This document shows positions 44,378 through 53,097 of a DNA stretch of 64,000 nt, piece by piece. The DNA is taken from assembly GCA_964551015.1 (NCBI GenBank), contig CAZKBP010000010.1, forward strand, positions 101,931-165,930. The letters are read 5' to 3'. The notes under the pieces are model-generated. The model saw nothing but the letters and a program-made list of their open reading frames with translations, did no database searches and was not told the DNA's origin. Origin of the DNA: CAZKBP01 sp964551015 (lineage in GTDB: Bacteria; Bacteroidota; Bacteroidia; Cytophagales; Microscillaceae). Positions within the stretch are counted from its first letter, which is position 1. Each line of letters begins with the position of its first letter. The position numbers and the translations under genes were made by a program.

Positions 44378-45313
44378 TAATTTAGGTGTCTATTAATTAT
44401 AAGAAAAAGTAAAATTGAGTGCTATTGATTAGCATAGCTACGCTTGTGCGTTATGCCTTGGCTTCCTCTCGATTTGGCTCAAGGCTTGGAATGTTTGTTT
44501 TCTTATGCTGGCCTTCAACCAAGATTTGGATGAAAGCATTCTTAAAATGACACGATGAAGGGGAAAATTTCTGCTTACTTCATACTCAGAAGTATCCATC
44601 TGCGATGCGCGTGAGGAGTTAGGTGCGATCAGACGGTTATTTTCTTGGCCTCGGAGTGTGGATAAAATGCCGATTGGGTATTCATTTGCTGGATGGAGCC
44701 ATGCCCAATAAGCTTCCAGAGGCGTTACAGGATAAATACAGGTTATCCCGACGAAATCTAAATTCAGAAATAATGCTATTCGCTTCAAATGGTGTCTTGG
44801 TCTTTTCTAGGCTATTATTAGAATACTGTCTTATACTAATTCGTTGCTAAGGCAGACAAAGTTTCAGTTTGACAACAAAATTAGTATATAAAATAAGTGA
44901 ATACAATCTTTTCCGTTCATTTCTCAATAAAAGTTGCTTTTTTAAGATTCATATCTCAGTAAATTTAAACTTAAAGTGTTTTATCGAATGTGCCAACAAT
45001 GGCCATGTATGCTCTAAGTTCAAGTACTATGAATCCTTGCTCGAGATTTTACTTTGGATCACAACGCATCATGATTGAATCATGCCAAACCAGTTGACAT
45101 CTGTCCTATTCAAGTTAGAGGGTAGTTTGTGTGTTAATTTGAGAGGAGACTGTAAATGACGAATTGAAGATTGTTCGCTTTAAGGTAGAATCAACGCTAA
45201 TATACGCAGTTTTTTCAAAAAAAAAAGCGAAGAAGCTAAATAATCTACGGAACCAGAATAGGAATGGTTTTGCAGATTAAGAAAAATCTCCCGAATAGAC
45301 TAAAATTTAGCCC
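44378..45313. other. Gene-poor, AT-rich region of about 0.9 kb
   Basis: No frame shows a recognisable domain. The longest, 116 codons on the minus strand (44438-44788), is uneven in composition and has no family motif; it could be a decayed gene. The part from about 44850 to 45300 is strongly AT-rich with an A10 run near 45220. No hairpin with a T run was seen. Confidence 0.5.
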
Positions 45314-45913
45314 CTAAATATAGATCAAACCCTCTGCTTGATCGCCATAAATGGCTTGTTGCTGAGTAACATAGCGCTCAGCCGCGACTAAAGCCAGCAG
45401 TGCATCTATTTCGTGCCAATTTTCAGGCATTCTGAGTAACTGCCAATCTGCTACCTGTTGAGCGATTGCCTCCCAGCAAGGATCAATATCTTTTTTTTTC
45501 TTCTTATAGTTCCATTTTTCTAAGCCTAACCTTTGGGCTTGTACCGCGGGATAAGTCTCAAAAAAAGGAATCGGAAACATTTCTGCCTTTAGGCGCATGG
45601 CTCTGGCCGTTAGCCCTCCTAAGAACATCGGCGACATGGCACGCAACTGGCGATCTCCTTTTCGGTAAAAAAAATCTGCTCCCTCGGGCACTTTCTCATC
45701 CAATGGCAGGGAATAAACTTTGGGCAAAGAGAGAGGTGCATCCAGAAAAACCAAGTCTGGCTTCGTTTCTCTCAATTCTTTCTTGAGAAATTGATCGGCA
45801 TCTTGCTTTTTGCGCGTAGTTTGTATACGCACGATTTTTTCCTCAGCTTCCATCGCACATAGTACCGTAGTACCTGCTAACTTACTTCCATAATCTATTC
45901 CGCAGATTTGCAT
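45314..45913 (-). CDS. DUF429-like protein, RNase H-fold predicted nuclease
   Basis: This 199-residue cytoplasmic protein starts with MQICGIDYGSKLAGTTVLC, in which the Asp of GIDYGSKLAG is the first acidic residue of an RNase H-like fold. A second acidic motif is LVFLDAPLSLP (near 57), and a third is HEIDALLALVAAERY (near 165). FFRKGDRQLRAM-like and FFETYPAVQAQRLGL segments are typical of DUF429. Members are predicted to be nucleases, without biochemical proof. It is divergent from lnt with 95 bases between the starts. Confidence 0.8.
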   Translation of the reverse strand: MQICGIDYGSKLAGTTVLCAMEAEEKIVRIQTTRKKQDADQFLKKELRETKPDLVFLDAPLSLPKVYSLPLDEKVPEGADFFYRKGDRQLRAMSPMFLGGLTARAMRLKAEMFPIPFFETYPAVQAQRLGLEKWNYKKKKKDIDPCWEAIAQQVADWQLLRMPENWHEIDALLALVAAERYVTQQQAIYGDQAEGLIYI

Positions 45914-46008
45914 TGAATCTAAATTTTTTAGAATTAAAAATCATATCCTGAACATCCCTGATTAAATTGCAAAAAAGTTATTAAATTAGATCAGTAATTC
46001 GGGTCAAT

Positions 46009-47664
46009 ATGTGGGCGCAACTACAAAAACAGCCATTTTATCTTCCTTTGCTTGCTATAACTAGCGGTATCCTCCTTTGGTTGGGCTGGGCGGTCGGTGC
46101 TTTTTTCTTGTTTGTAGGTTTTTTGCCCATTTTAGAGATAGACGTTTGGATCAAACTCCGAAAATATAAACGAGGTGGCTGGTGGTTTTTCTGGTACAGC
46201 TACCTTGCGTTGCTCACGTGGAACCTACTCACCACTTGGTGGATTTATAACTCAACCATAGCCGGAGCCATCGCTGCCATCACGATCAACGCCCTGTTGA
46301 TGTATATTCCTTTCTTATTGTTCAGAATTACCCGTGATGCCATCAATGAAGCTTATGGCTACTTATCCTTGGTGCTTTACTGGCTGAGCTTCGAGTACCT
46401 ACATCTGAACTGGGATCTTTCCTGGCCTTGGCTCACCTTGGGAAATGCTTTCGCGAACCTGACCGGATGGGTACAATGGTACGAAATCACGGGAGTCTTG
46501 GGAGGGACACTCTGGGTTTGGTGCATTAACATTTTTCTTTTCTTGGCTCTGCGAAGCAAGTTCGTGGTCAATCGTAGGGTTTTCACGCTTTATGCCGTAT
46601 TCATTTTTGCCATTCTTTACATGCTTTCGTTGTACGTGTATTATCGTTATGAAGAAAAGGGGAAGCCTACGGAAGTATTGGTGATCCAGCCTAATATTGA
46701 CCCTTACCAAGAGAAGTTTCCAAGAGGTGCTCGTCACATTCCGCCCGCTCAGCAATTGGAACGCATGCTCCAACTCGCTGAACAAAAGTTGAGCCCCGGC
46801 ACTCAGCTGATGTTGTTGCCCGAGGTTGCACTGTTGAACGAGCGAGGGGCTTTCTCCGAAGAGACTCTCCAAAAATCAATGGAGGCTTATCCGAATACAC
46901 GTCGCTTAGCCAACTTCCAAAAAAAATACGAGAACCTATCCATCATCGTAGGGATGAGTACCTACCGCGCTTACCCAGACGAAGCCTCTGCTCCTTATAC
47001 CGCACGTTTTCGAGAAGGCTTTGGGTATTATGATGTATTCAATGCGGCTTTGATGCTGGATGAGCAACAGCACGTAGCTTTTTATCACAAATCCAAATTA
47101 GTTCCTGCGGTAGAAACCATTCCCTTTCCTTTTCTTTTCAAAAGCTTGATTTTAGACTTTGGTGGAGCCAGTGGTTTGATGGGTATTCAGCGGGAGCGTT
47201 CTGTGTTGATGGATCAAGATAGCGTTTTCTATGCTCCTATGATTTGCTACGAATCTATTTATGGGGAATTTACTTCTGGCTATATCAAAAATCAGGGCGA
47301 AATCCTATGTATTATCACCAATGATGCCTGGTGGGGAGATACTCCCGGGCATGTCCAGCATTTTCAATATGCCAAACTACGAGCAATCGAGATGCGACGC
47401 GATGTGGCACGATCTGCTAATACAGGTATTTCGGGATTTATCAACCAAAAAGGAGAAGTCATCGAGCAAAGTCAATACTGGGAACCTGCCGCCCTCAAGG
47501 CTACCCTACACGCCAATGATACGCTTACTTTCTATGCCGAACACGGCGATTATCTGGGTCGCTTGGCTTGGTTTATGGCCGTGGGCTTGTTCCTAACGGG
47601 CTTAGTAAAGAAAAAAACTGGAGGAAAAACCTCTCTCTCTAATATGGTCAGACCACAGGATTAG
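46009..47664 (+). CDS. lnt: Apolipoprotein N-acyltransferase
   Basis: This 551-residue inner-membrane enzyme adds the third acyl chain to the N-terminal cysteine of lipoproteins. Six or seven membrane helices fill residues 1-225, including the WLxxEYLH segment (YWLSFEYLHLNWDLSWPWL in pieces). The periplasmic nitrilase domain follows (about 225-510). Its catalytic triad is visible: Glu in LLPEVALL (near 270), Lys in FYHKSKLVPAVE (near 362) and Cys in PMICYESIYGEF (near 413). A last membrane helix lies near 520-540. Length and motifs are those of full Lnt. It serves the many lipoproteins seen in this window. Confidence 0.95.
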   Translation: MWAQLQKQPFYLPLLAITSGILLWLGWAVGAFFLFVGFLPILEIDVWIKLRKYKRGGWWFFWYSYLALLTWNLLTTWWIYNSTIAGAIAAITINALLMYIPFLLFRITRDAINEAYGYLSLVLYWLSFEYLHLNWDLSWPWLTLGNAFANLTGWVQWYEITGVLGGTLWVWCINIFLFLALRSKFVVNRRVFTLYAVFIFAILYMLSLYVYYRYEEKGKPTEVLVIQPNIDPYQEKFPRGARHIPPAQQLERMLQLAEQKLSPGTQLMLLPEVALLNERGAFSEETLQKSMEAYPNTRRLANFQKKYENLSIIVGMSTYRAYPDEASAPYTARFREGFGYYDVFNAALMLDEQQHVAFYHKSKLVPAVETIPFPFLFKSLILDFGGASGLMGIQRERSVLMDQDSVFYAPMICYESIYGEFTSGYIKNQGEILCIITNDAWWGDTPGHVQHFQYAKLRAIEMRRDVARSANTGISGFINQKGEVIEQSQYWEPAALKATLHANDTLTFYAEHGDYLGRLAWFMAVGLFLTGLVKKKTGGKTSLSNMVRPQD

Positions 47665-47998
47665 TCTGCTTAGAGACTTACTTCCTTCCTCGATTCATAT
47701 CAAAGAAATCATATTTGTAGGGTAACAAATCAAAAAGAAAAACACCTCGAAGTGTCATGTCCATACATCCTGTGGCGGGCTTTTGATCTGGCTCCGTGTG
47801 GAAGGCTTGTTGCCAAAATAGGCTGGAATTCATGCGAAATTGTATTTTGTAAACTATTGATAATCAAACAATATTAGAATCAAAAGAACTTATATCACCC
47901 TATAAATTTGCCCTTGAATTTTAGATATACAGAGCCTACTTTTATATAAAATCCGTGCACTAATCAATACTTCAACTATAAACCTAAAATCAGTCTAC
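47665..47998. other. Intergenic stretch with a possible promoter
   Basis: No gene is seen in these 334 bases. TAAATTTG at 47903-47910 matches the TAnnTTTG box and lies 88 bases before the ATG at 47999, so it may start the paralogue pair; no TTG is found at the right distance upstream. Confidence 0.4.
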
Positions 47999-48619
47999 AT
48001 GCGACCTATCTTTATTTTCACACTTCTTTATTCCTTGAATTTGTTAGCATCCGTCGAGGCACAACCGCGCCGAGAGTCCAACTGGAGCAAAGGCATCCTT
48101 GTTCTCAATGACGGCGATACCCTGCGAGGCAATTTGTATTTTGCGGGTAAACCAGATAAAATTTTGTTTAAAAATGAACGCTTGGTTCGGTATTTCCCCA
48201 TGCGAAAAGTAGCCGCTTTTGAATTTTATGACGAAGCGCTACAGCTCAGAAGATATTTTGCACGCTATCCGTCTATTGCCCCAGAAGACCCTTTCTTATT
48301 CGAGAAAATTATCTTAGGGAGATATCATTTCTTGAAAGCCATCAAATTCCGTTATATCTCTGGCATACGTACCGTTTACAAAGAATACTTTAATCCTGGC
48401 TTGGATTACTATCTTTGGGATGGCAAAAAGCTTAGTAAAATCATCAATTTCAAGCAACAATTAGAGGCTATTTTTGATAAACACGGGATGGATTTGAAGA
48501 ATATCAGCAAGCAATATGACCTGAGTCTTTATTTGCCCGAAGACCAGATGAAGGCCGTTTATCGACTCAATTATGAAATTGCCCGACAAGAAAAATGGCT
48601 TGATACCGAAAGTGACTAA
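47999..48619 (+). CDS. Exported protein of unknown function, first of a tandem paralogue pair
   Basis: This 206-residue protein has a signal peptide (residues 1-22, ending SVEAQ). The mature part starts with a beta segment, WSKGILVLNDGDTLRGNLYF, then FKNERLVRYFPMRKVAAFEF and YDEALQLRRYFARYP. The second half contains FEKIILGRYHFLKA, DYYLWDGKKLSKIINFKQQL and a helical tail. It shares this order with the next protein, for example FKNER/FKNDR, YDEALQLRRYF/YDTQLQIRRYF, FEKIILG/FEKIIGG and LWDGKKL/LWDGSQM. No named family was recognised. No cysteine and no catalytic pattern are seen, so a structural or binding role in the periplasm is more likely than an enzyme. Confidence 0.7.
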   Translation: MRPIFIFTLLYSLNLLASVEAQPRRESNWSKGILVLNDGDTLRGNLYFAGKPDKILFKNERLVRYFPMRKVAAFEFYDEALQLRRYFARYPSIAPEDPFLFEKIILGRYHFLKAIKFRYISGIRTVYKEYFNPGLDYYLWDGKKLSKIINFKQQLEAIFDKHGMDLKNISKQYDLSLYLPEDQMKAVYRLNYEIARQEKWLDTESD

Positions 48620-48654
48620 TGATGAACCTTCATACACCCATTATGAATGCTGAA

Positions 48655-48687
48655 AACGGGATCGTACTTGGTATGATCTCGTTTTTT
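48655..48687 (+). terminator. Rho-independent terminator between the two paralogues
   Basis: AACGGGATC (48655-48663) pairs with GATCTCGTT (48675-48683) over nine positions including one G-T pair, with an 11-base loop, and runs into six T. It shows that the two paralogues are separate transcription units. Confidence 0.75.
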
Positions 48688-48795
48688 CTTACTCAGTACC
48701 CAAGCCAGCACTCACATAAATTTATGAGGAAGTTTTTGTAAAGATTAAATAAGTGTTAATTTTATACAAAACCCGCAGAAAACAACAATTAATTC

Positions 48796-49401
48796 ATGAA
48801 AAGACTAATTCTAGTCAGTTTATTGGTACTGTTTAACGCCAAGCTGACTGCCCAAGCCCACCATGGACTCGCCTGGAGCTATGGCTCTCTCATCACCCAA
48901 AGTCAAGATACCATTCAAGGAAAAATTCACTTTACAGGTCAGGTTAACGAGCTTATCTTCAAGAATGATCGCTTTTTTAAGGTCTATCATACCACTAGCA
49001 TTCAGGCTTTTGAATACTACGATACCCAGCTTCAAATTAGGCGTTATTTCAAAAATTTTCATATTCCAAACCAAGCTCGTCCCGTGCTCTTTGAGAAAAT
49101 CATTGGAGGCACTTACACTTTGCTTCGTCGCGTTCCGGTCGGGCTCCACTCGAATCACCAAAAGTTTCGGGATTACAGCCTCCATTTAGATCATATTTAC
49201 TTGTGGGATGGCTCCCAAATGCAACTGGTCAGACGCTTTAAAAAACAGATCAAGCCCCTCTTCGAGCAATACAATTTAGACCTCAAAGCCCTCGTCAAAC
49301 AGCAAGGCTGGCAATGCCACCTCATCCAAGATCAGGTGCAAATGATTCGCTGGCTCAACGCGAAGATCATGGAAGAGGAAAGCTGGGCAGTGGGGAGGTG
49401 A
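48796..49401 (+). CDS. Exported protein of unknown function, second of the tandem paralogue pair
   Basis: This 201-residue protein is a diverged copy of the one encoded before it. It has a signal peptide (residues 1-20, ending LTAQ) and the same succession of segments: WSYGSLITQSQDTIQGKIHF, FKNDRFFKVYHTTSIQAFEY, YDTQLQIRRYFKNF, FEKIIGGTYTLLRR, YLWDGSQMQLVRRFKKQI. The tail is helical, ending EESWAVGR. Identity looks low to moderate, so the duplication is not recent, and the separate terminator and leader suggest independent regulation. Function unknown. Confidence 0.7.
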   Translation: MKRLILVSLLVLFNAKLTAQAHHGLAWSYGSLITQSQDTIQGKIHFTGQVNELIFKNDRFFKVYHTTSIQAFEYYDTQLQIRRYFKNFHIPNQARPVLFEKIIGGTYTLLRRVPVGLHSNHQKFRDYSLHLDHIYLWDGSQMQLVRRFKKQIKPLFEQYNLDLKALVKQQGWQCHLIQDQVQMIRWLNAKIMEEESWAVGR

Positions 49402-49552
49402 GTCATTTATACACGGCTTATTCTCTCTGTCTGTGCCCCAAACACACGTTGAACCTTCCGCTTGCTCGGTAGGTTATCCCTTCAGAATTTGTTAATTTTG
49501 CCTTCCTCGAGCTCAAATTTTCATACGAGGGAAGAAATGCCGTGTTTTGATT

Positions 49553-50905
49553 ATGAAAAAAATCGCCTTCTATACTCTAGGTTGTAAATTGAATTATTCG
49601 GAGACTTCTACCATCGCCCGTCAGTTTCAGGAACGAGGCTATCAGAAGGTAGATTTCTACGATACGCCCGATATCTACATCATCAATACCTGCTCGGTAA
49701 CCGACAACGCCGATAAGAAATGTCGTAAGCTCATCCGGGAAGCCCGCCAGATTTCACCCGATGCTTACATTGCCATCATTGGTTGCTACGCGCAATTGAA
49801 GCCCCAAGAAATTGCCTCTATTCCGGGCGTAGACGCGGTTTTGGGTGCTTCCGAGAAGTTTCGTCTACTGGATTTATTAGGCACTTTCCAAAGAGAAAAA
49901 ACAAAGCATTCCCACAAAAAATCCAAACCTCAGAAAGCACAAGTCTACGTGAAGGAGGTTTGCCACGCTCAGACTTTCAATACTTCTTACTCCTACGGCG
50001 ATCGCACGCGTACTTTCTTGAAGGTGCAAGATGGTTGTAATTATAATTGTACTTTTTGTACGATTCCCTTGGCGAGAGGCAAAAGCCGTAGCGATAGCAT
50101 TGCCCAAATCGTCAAAACTGCTCACGAAATTGCCCAAACCGAAGTCAAAGAAGTGGTCATCACGGGCGTGAATACGGGCGACTTTGGTATCCAAAATGGC
50201 CGACGCGCAGAGCGTTTTGTGGATTTGGTCAAAGCCTTGGATGAAGTGGAAGGCATCGAGCGTTTTCGGATTTCTTCCATTGAACCAAATCTACTTTCGG
50301 ACGAGATCATCGAGTTTGTGGCGCAGTCTAAGCGATTTGTCCCGCATTTTCATATTCCCTTGCAATCGGGTTCGGATCGCCTGCTCAAATTGATGCGTCG
50401 CCGTTATCGCCAAGATTTATACACCGAACGTGTGGCCAAAATAAAGGAACTGATGCCCCAAGCTTGTATCGGAGTGGATGTAATTGTAGGCTTTCCGAGT
50501 GAAAGCGAAGCAGATTTCATGGAAACTTATCAGTATCTGAACGAATTAGATATTTCTTATCTGCACGTGTTTACTTATTCGGAGCGAGCCAATACGCCTG
50601 CCGTGGAGATTCAGCCCGCAGTTCCCAAGGCGGAGCGAGCCGAACGCTCCAAGCTGCTCCGAATTCTCTCGGATAAAAAACGTCGTTATTTTTACGAGCA
50701 ACATATCGGCAAAACCTTCACAGTGCTTTTTGAGAATGACGTGCAAGATGGCTTGATGCAAGGTTTTACCGAAAATTATATTCGGGTACAGGCCAAGTAC
50801 GACCCCATGTTGCTAAATGAAACCAAAACCCTGCGCCTCACGCAGATCAACGAACATATGCTGGCCGAGGTCGCGGAAGTGGAAGCTTGGGAAATACCCG
50901 TGTAA
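49553..50905 (+). CDS. mtaB: tRNA N6-threonylcarbamoyladenosine methylthiotransferase MtaB
   Basis: From the ATG at 49553 the protein has 450 residues. It converts t6A37 to ms2t6A37 in tRNAs that read ANN codons. The N-terminal MTTase domain has three iron-sulfur cysteines (TLGCKLNYSET, NTCSVTDNADKKCRK, IGCYAQ). The radical SAM core has CNYNCTFC near 162-169, which binds the second cluster, and SIEPN and IPLQSGSDRLLKLMRRRY further on. A C-terminal TRAM-like domain follows (about 375-445). CKLNYSET and the length point to MtaB rather than MiaB or RimO. A TTG two codons upstream (49547) is also in frame; the ATG is preferred. TAATTTTG at 49493-49500 is a likely -7 box. Confidence 0.94.
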   Translation: MKKIAFYTLGCKLNYSETSTIARQFQERGYQKVDFYDTPDIYIINTCSVTDNADKKCRKLIREARQISPDAYIAIIGCYAQLKPQEIASIPGVDAVLGASEKFRLLDLLGTFQREKTKHSHKKSKPQKAQVYVKEVCHAQTFNTSYSYGDRTRTFLKVQDGCNYNCTFCTIPLARGKSRSDSIAQIVKTAHEIAQTEVKEVVITGVNTGDFGIQNGRRAERFVDLVKALDEVEGIERFRISSIEPNLLSDEIIEFVAQSKRFVPHFHIPLQSGSDRLLKLMRRRYRQDLYTERVAKIKELMPQACIGVDVIVGFPSESEADFMETYQYLNELDISYLHVFTYSERANTPAVEIQPAVPKAERAERSKLLRILSDKKRRYFYEQHIGKTFTVLFENDVQDGLMQGFTENYIRVQAKYDPMLLNETKTLRLTQINEHMLAEVAEVEAWEIPV

Positions 50906-50954
50906 AATCTTTTCAAGGAAATTATTTTTTCAAATAAATAAACTCATCAAAACA

Positions 50955-51905
50955 ATGGATACCACACAATTCATCCAAGGTTTGCACCACGTCACGGCCA
51001 CAGTCAACGACGCCCAAGAAGATTTTGACTTTTACACGAAGTTACTTGGTTTGCGCCTCGTCAAGAAAACCGTCAATTTTGATAATAATCAAGTTTATCA
51101 TTTCTATTATGGAAATGAACCCGGTGAGCCGGGCACGATCATGACCACTTTTCCCTACAAAGGTCAGGGCGTGCGAACGGGTACGATGGGCACGGGGCAG
51201 GTCTCGGTGACTGCTTTTTCCGCTCCAAGTGCTTCTTTAGATTTTTGGAAAAGCCGTTTGGAAGCGGCTCAAGTACCAGTGGAGCAAATAGAAAAGTTTG
51301 GCAATCCTACCTTAGTATTCAAAGATCCTTCTGGTTTGATTTTAGAAATTGTAGGCAACGATCAAGATACCCGCGAACCTTGGACTCAGGGTGGGGTTGA
51401 AAAGGATCACGCCATTCGTGGCTTTTTTAATGTAACGCTTTCTATTGCCGAGGTAGATGCTACTTTTGATTTTTTGATGAATGAATTTGGCTTCCAAAAA
51501 GTAGGGAAAGAAGGCAAAATCACACGCTTCTCGGCCAAGGAAGGTCAGCCCGGCCAACTCGTAGATGTCAGCAATGACCACGACCAAGAAAGAGGCCGCA
51601 ATGGCATCGGCACAGTGCACCACGTGGCTTGGCGTATTGCTAACGAAGAACAGCAACTCCAGATGCGAGCGCGTTTGGTAGAACTGGGCTTGAACGTAAC
51701 CGAGGTCAAAGATCGGAATTATTTTCGCTCTATTTATTTTAGAATGCCCGGTCATGTACTCTTTGAGATTGCCACGATTCCCCCTGGATTTGCAATTGAT
51801 GAAAATTTGGAAAATTTAGGCCAAGACCTCAAGCTGCCAGAATGGGAGGAGAAAAATCGCGCACAGATCGAGGCCGTATTGCCCAAGATCGATCAGAACT
51901 CATAG
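50955..51905 (+). CDS. Ring-cleaving dioxygenase-like VOC protein
   Basis: From the ATG at 50955 the protein has 316 residues. It consists of two or more glyoxalase-fold (VOC) modules. The N-terminal one starts with GLHHVTATVNDAQEDFDFYT and includes HFYYGNEPGEPGTIMTTFP; the second includes FNVTLSIAEVDATFDFL and GTVHHVAWRI; near the C-terminus comes FEIATIPPGF. Metal ligands are expected as His in GLHHV, His in GTVHHV and Glu in VLFEIAT, the two-His-one-Glu set of type I extradiol enzymes. Members of this group are named ring-cleaving dioxygenases or hydroquinone dioxygenases (LinE/MhqO type). An upstream extension overlapping mtaB is a shadow frame. It lies 49 bases after mtaB. Confidence 0.88.
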   Translation: MDTTQFIQGLHHVTATVNDAQEDFDFYTKLLGLRLVKKTVNFDNNQVYHFYYGNEPGEPGTIMTTFPYKGQGVRTGTMGTGQVSVTAFSAPSASLDFWKSRLEAAQVPVEQIEKFGNPTLVFKDPSGLILEIVGNDQDTREPWTQGGVEKDHAIRGFFNVTLSIAEVDATFDFLMNEFGFQKVGKEGKITRFSAKEGQPGQLVDVSNDHDQERGRNGIGTVHHVAWRIANEEQQLQMRARLVELGLNVTEVKDRNYFRSIYFRMPGHVLFEIATIPPGFAIDENLENLGQDLKLPEWEEKNRAQIEAVLPKIDQNS

Positions 51906-51912
51906 GTTCACC

Positions 51913-53031
51913 ATGAAAATCGGAATTGATGCCAAGTGGTTTTTTGAAGGACCCGTGAGTGCCAAGAGAGTACTGCAAGACTATTTTGAAAAGCTCCTGT
52001 ATCTGGAGGAAACACACGAATGGCATCTTTTTCTGGATCAGAAATTTAAAAAAGAAAAATTTCCTCATCCGGGAGAAAGAATCCATTTGCACTACATCTG
52101 GGCGGGTAATAACCAACTCTCTAACCAACTCGTGCTTCCTCGTGTAGCCAATACCTTGGGTTTAGACTTGGTGTTTTTCCAAAATTACTGCCCGAGGTGG
52201 GGTAATTTTAAAAAGGTGGTTTTTATTCACGATTTATTATTTCTTTCTTATCCTCAGTTTTTTACCTGGAAAGAGCGGCTTTACTTTCGGCCCATTGCTT
52301 GGAGCGCGCGTTGGGCGGATCAAGTCATTACCAGTTCCGAGAGTGAAAAAAAACGAATTATGCATTTTACTCATCTGAGTGCAGCGCGCATCGCCGCCAT
52401 TCCGTTCGGCGTTTCGGCTCGGTACCAGCCCCGAGAAGCCTATCAGACTTCTGTGCTGAAAGCCATCCAAGAAAAATACAAGCTGCCCGCTCGCTTCGCG
52501 CTCTATGTGGGGAGAATTAATGTGCGCAAAAACCTAGAAAACCTGCTAAAATCTATGCCACTCTGGCAAGATACGGAACTACCGCTAGTTATCATCGGGG
52601 AAAAGGACTGGAAAGCTCCTGCCTTGGAAGAAAGTCTCAGCACTTACGGCCTTCATTCTCGTGTGCAGTTTACAGGCTATGTGCCCGACCAAGACCTGCC
52701 CCTAATTTACAGCTTGGCACACGTCTTTTGTTTTCCCTCCTTGGCCGAGGGCTTTGGTCTGCCTCCTTTGGAGGCGATGGCGGCGGGCGTGCCCGTGGCC
52801 GTTTCGGAGATTCCTCCTTTGCAAGAAGTCTGTGGAGAAGCCGGAAGCTATTTTGATCCTCTTCAGCCCGAGGCCATCGCCCAAGCCATTAATCAGCTTT
52901 TAGAGAATCAAACTTATTATCAAGAAAAAAGAAAAAAGGGCTTAGCACGTGCCCAGGAGTTTAGCTGGCAAAAGTCTGCCTGGAGTCTTTTGGAAGTATT
53001 AGAACTGCTGGGAGAAAAAACTAACAGTTGA
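51913..53031 (+). CDS. Glycosyltransferase family 4 (GT-B fold)
   Basis: This 372-residue protein starts eight bases after the dioxygenase gene. It begins with MKIGIDAKWFFEGP, a common start for GT4 enzymes of envelope glycans. The C-terminal donor-binding half has LYVGRINVRKNLENLL, VQFTGYVPDQDLPLIYSLA and the EX7E motif in EGFGLPPLEAMAAG (near 278). It probably transfers a sugar from a nucleotide sugar to a lipid-linked or growing glycan on the cytoplasmic side. Neighbours are a methyltransferase, a second glycosyltransferase and a ligase-like membrane protein, so it belongs to a surface-glycan set. Confidence 0.9.
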   Translation: MKIGIDAKWFFEGPVSAKRVLQDYFEKLLYLEETHEWHLFLDQKFKKEKFPHPGERIHLHYIWAGNNQLSNQLVLPRVANTLGLDLVFFQNYCPRWGNFKKVVFIHDLLFLSYPQFFTWKERLYFRPIAWSARWADQVITSSESEKKRIMHFTHLSAARIAAIPFGVSARYQPREAYQTSVLKAIQEKYKLPARFALYVGRINVRKNLENLLKSMPLWQDTELPLVIIGEKDWKAPALEESLSTYGLHSRVQFTGYVPDQDLPLIYSLAHVFCFPSLAEGFGLPPLEAMAAGVPVAVSEIPPLQEVCGEAGSYFDPLQPEAIAQAINQLLENQTYYQEKRKKGLARAQEFSWQKSAWSLLEVLELLGEKTNS

Positions 53032-53071
53032 TTTTCTTTCTTGACATGAACCTCGTTCTTCTTTCCTTCCT

Positions 53072-53079
53072 TAACTTTG
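53072..53079 (+). promoter_or_regulatory. Possible internal promoter before the methyltransferase gene
   Basis: TAACTTTG at 53072-53079 matches TAnnTTTG, 18 bases before the ATG at 53098. A TTGACA lies farther upstream than usual (28 bases, 53041). Confidence 0.35.
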
Positions 53080-53097
53080 TAGCCTAATAATTCAGGT

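Noticed and set aside
50817..50954. N-terminal extension of the dioxygenase gene into mtaB
   Set aside because: The added 46 residues are mtaB codons read in another frame; the glyoxalase fold starts right after the ATG at 50955.
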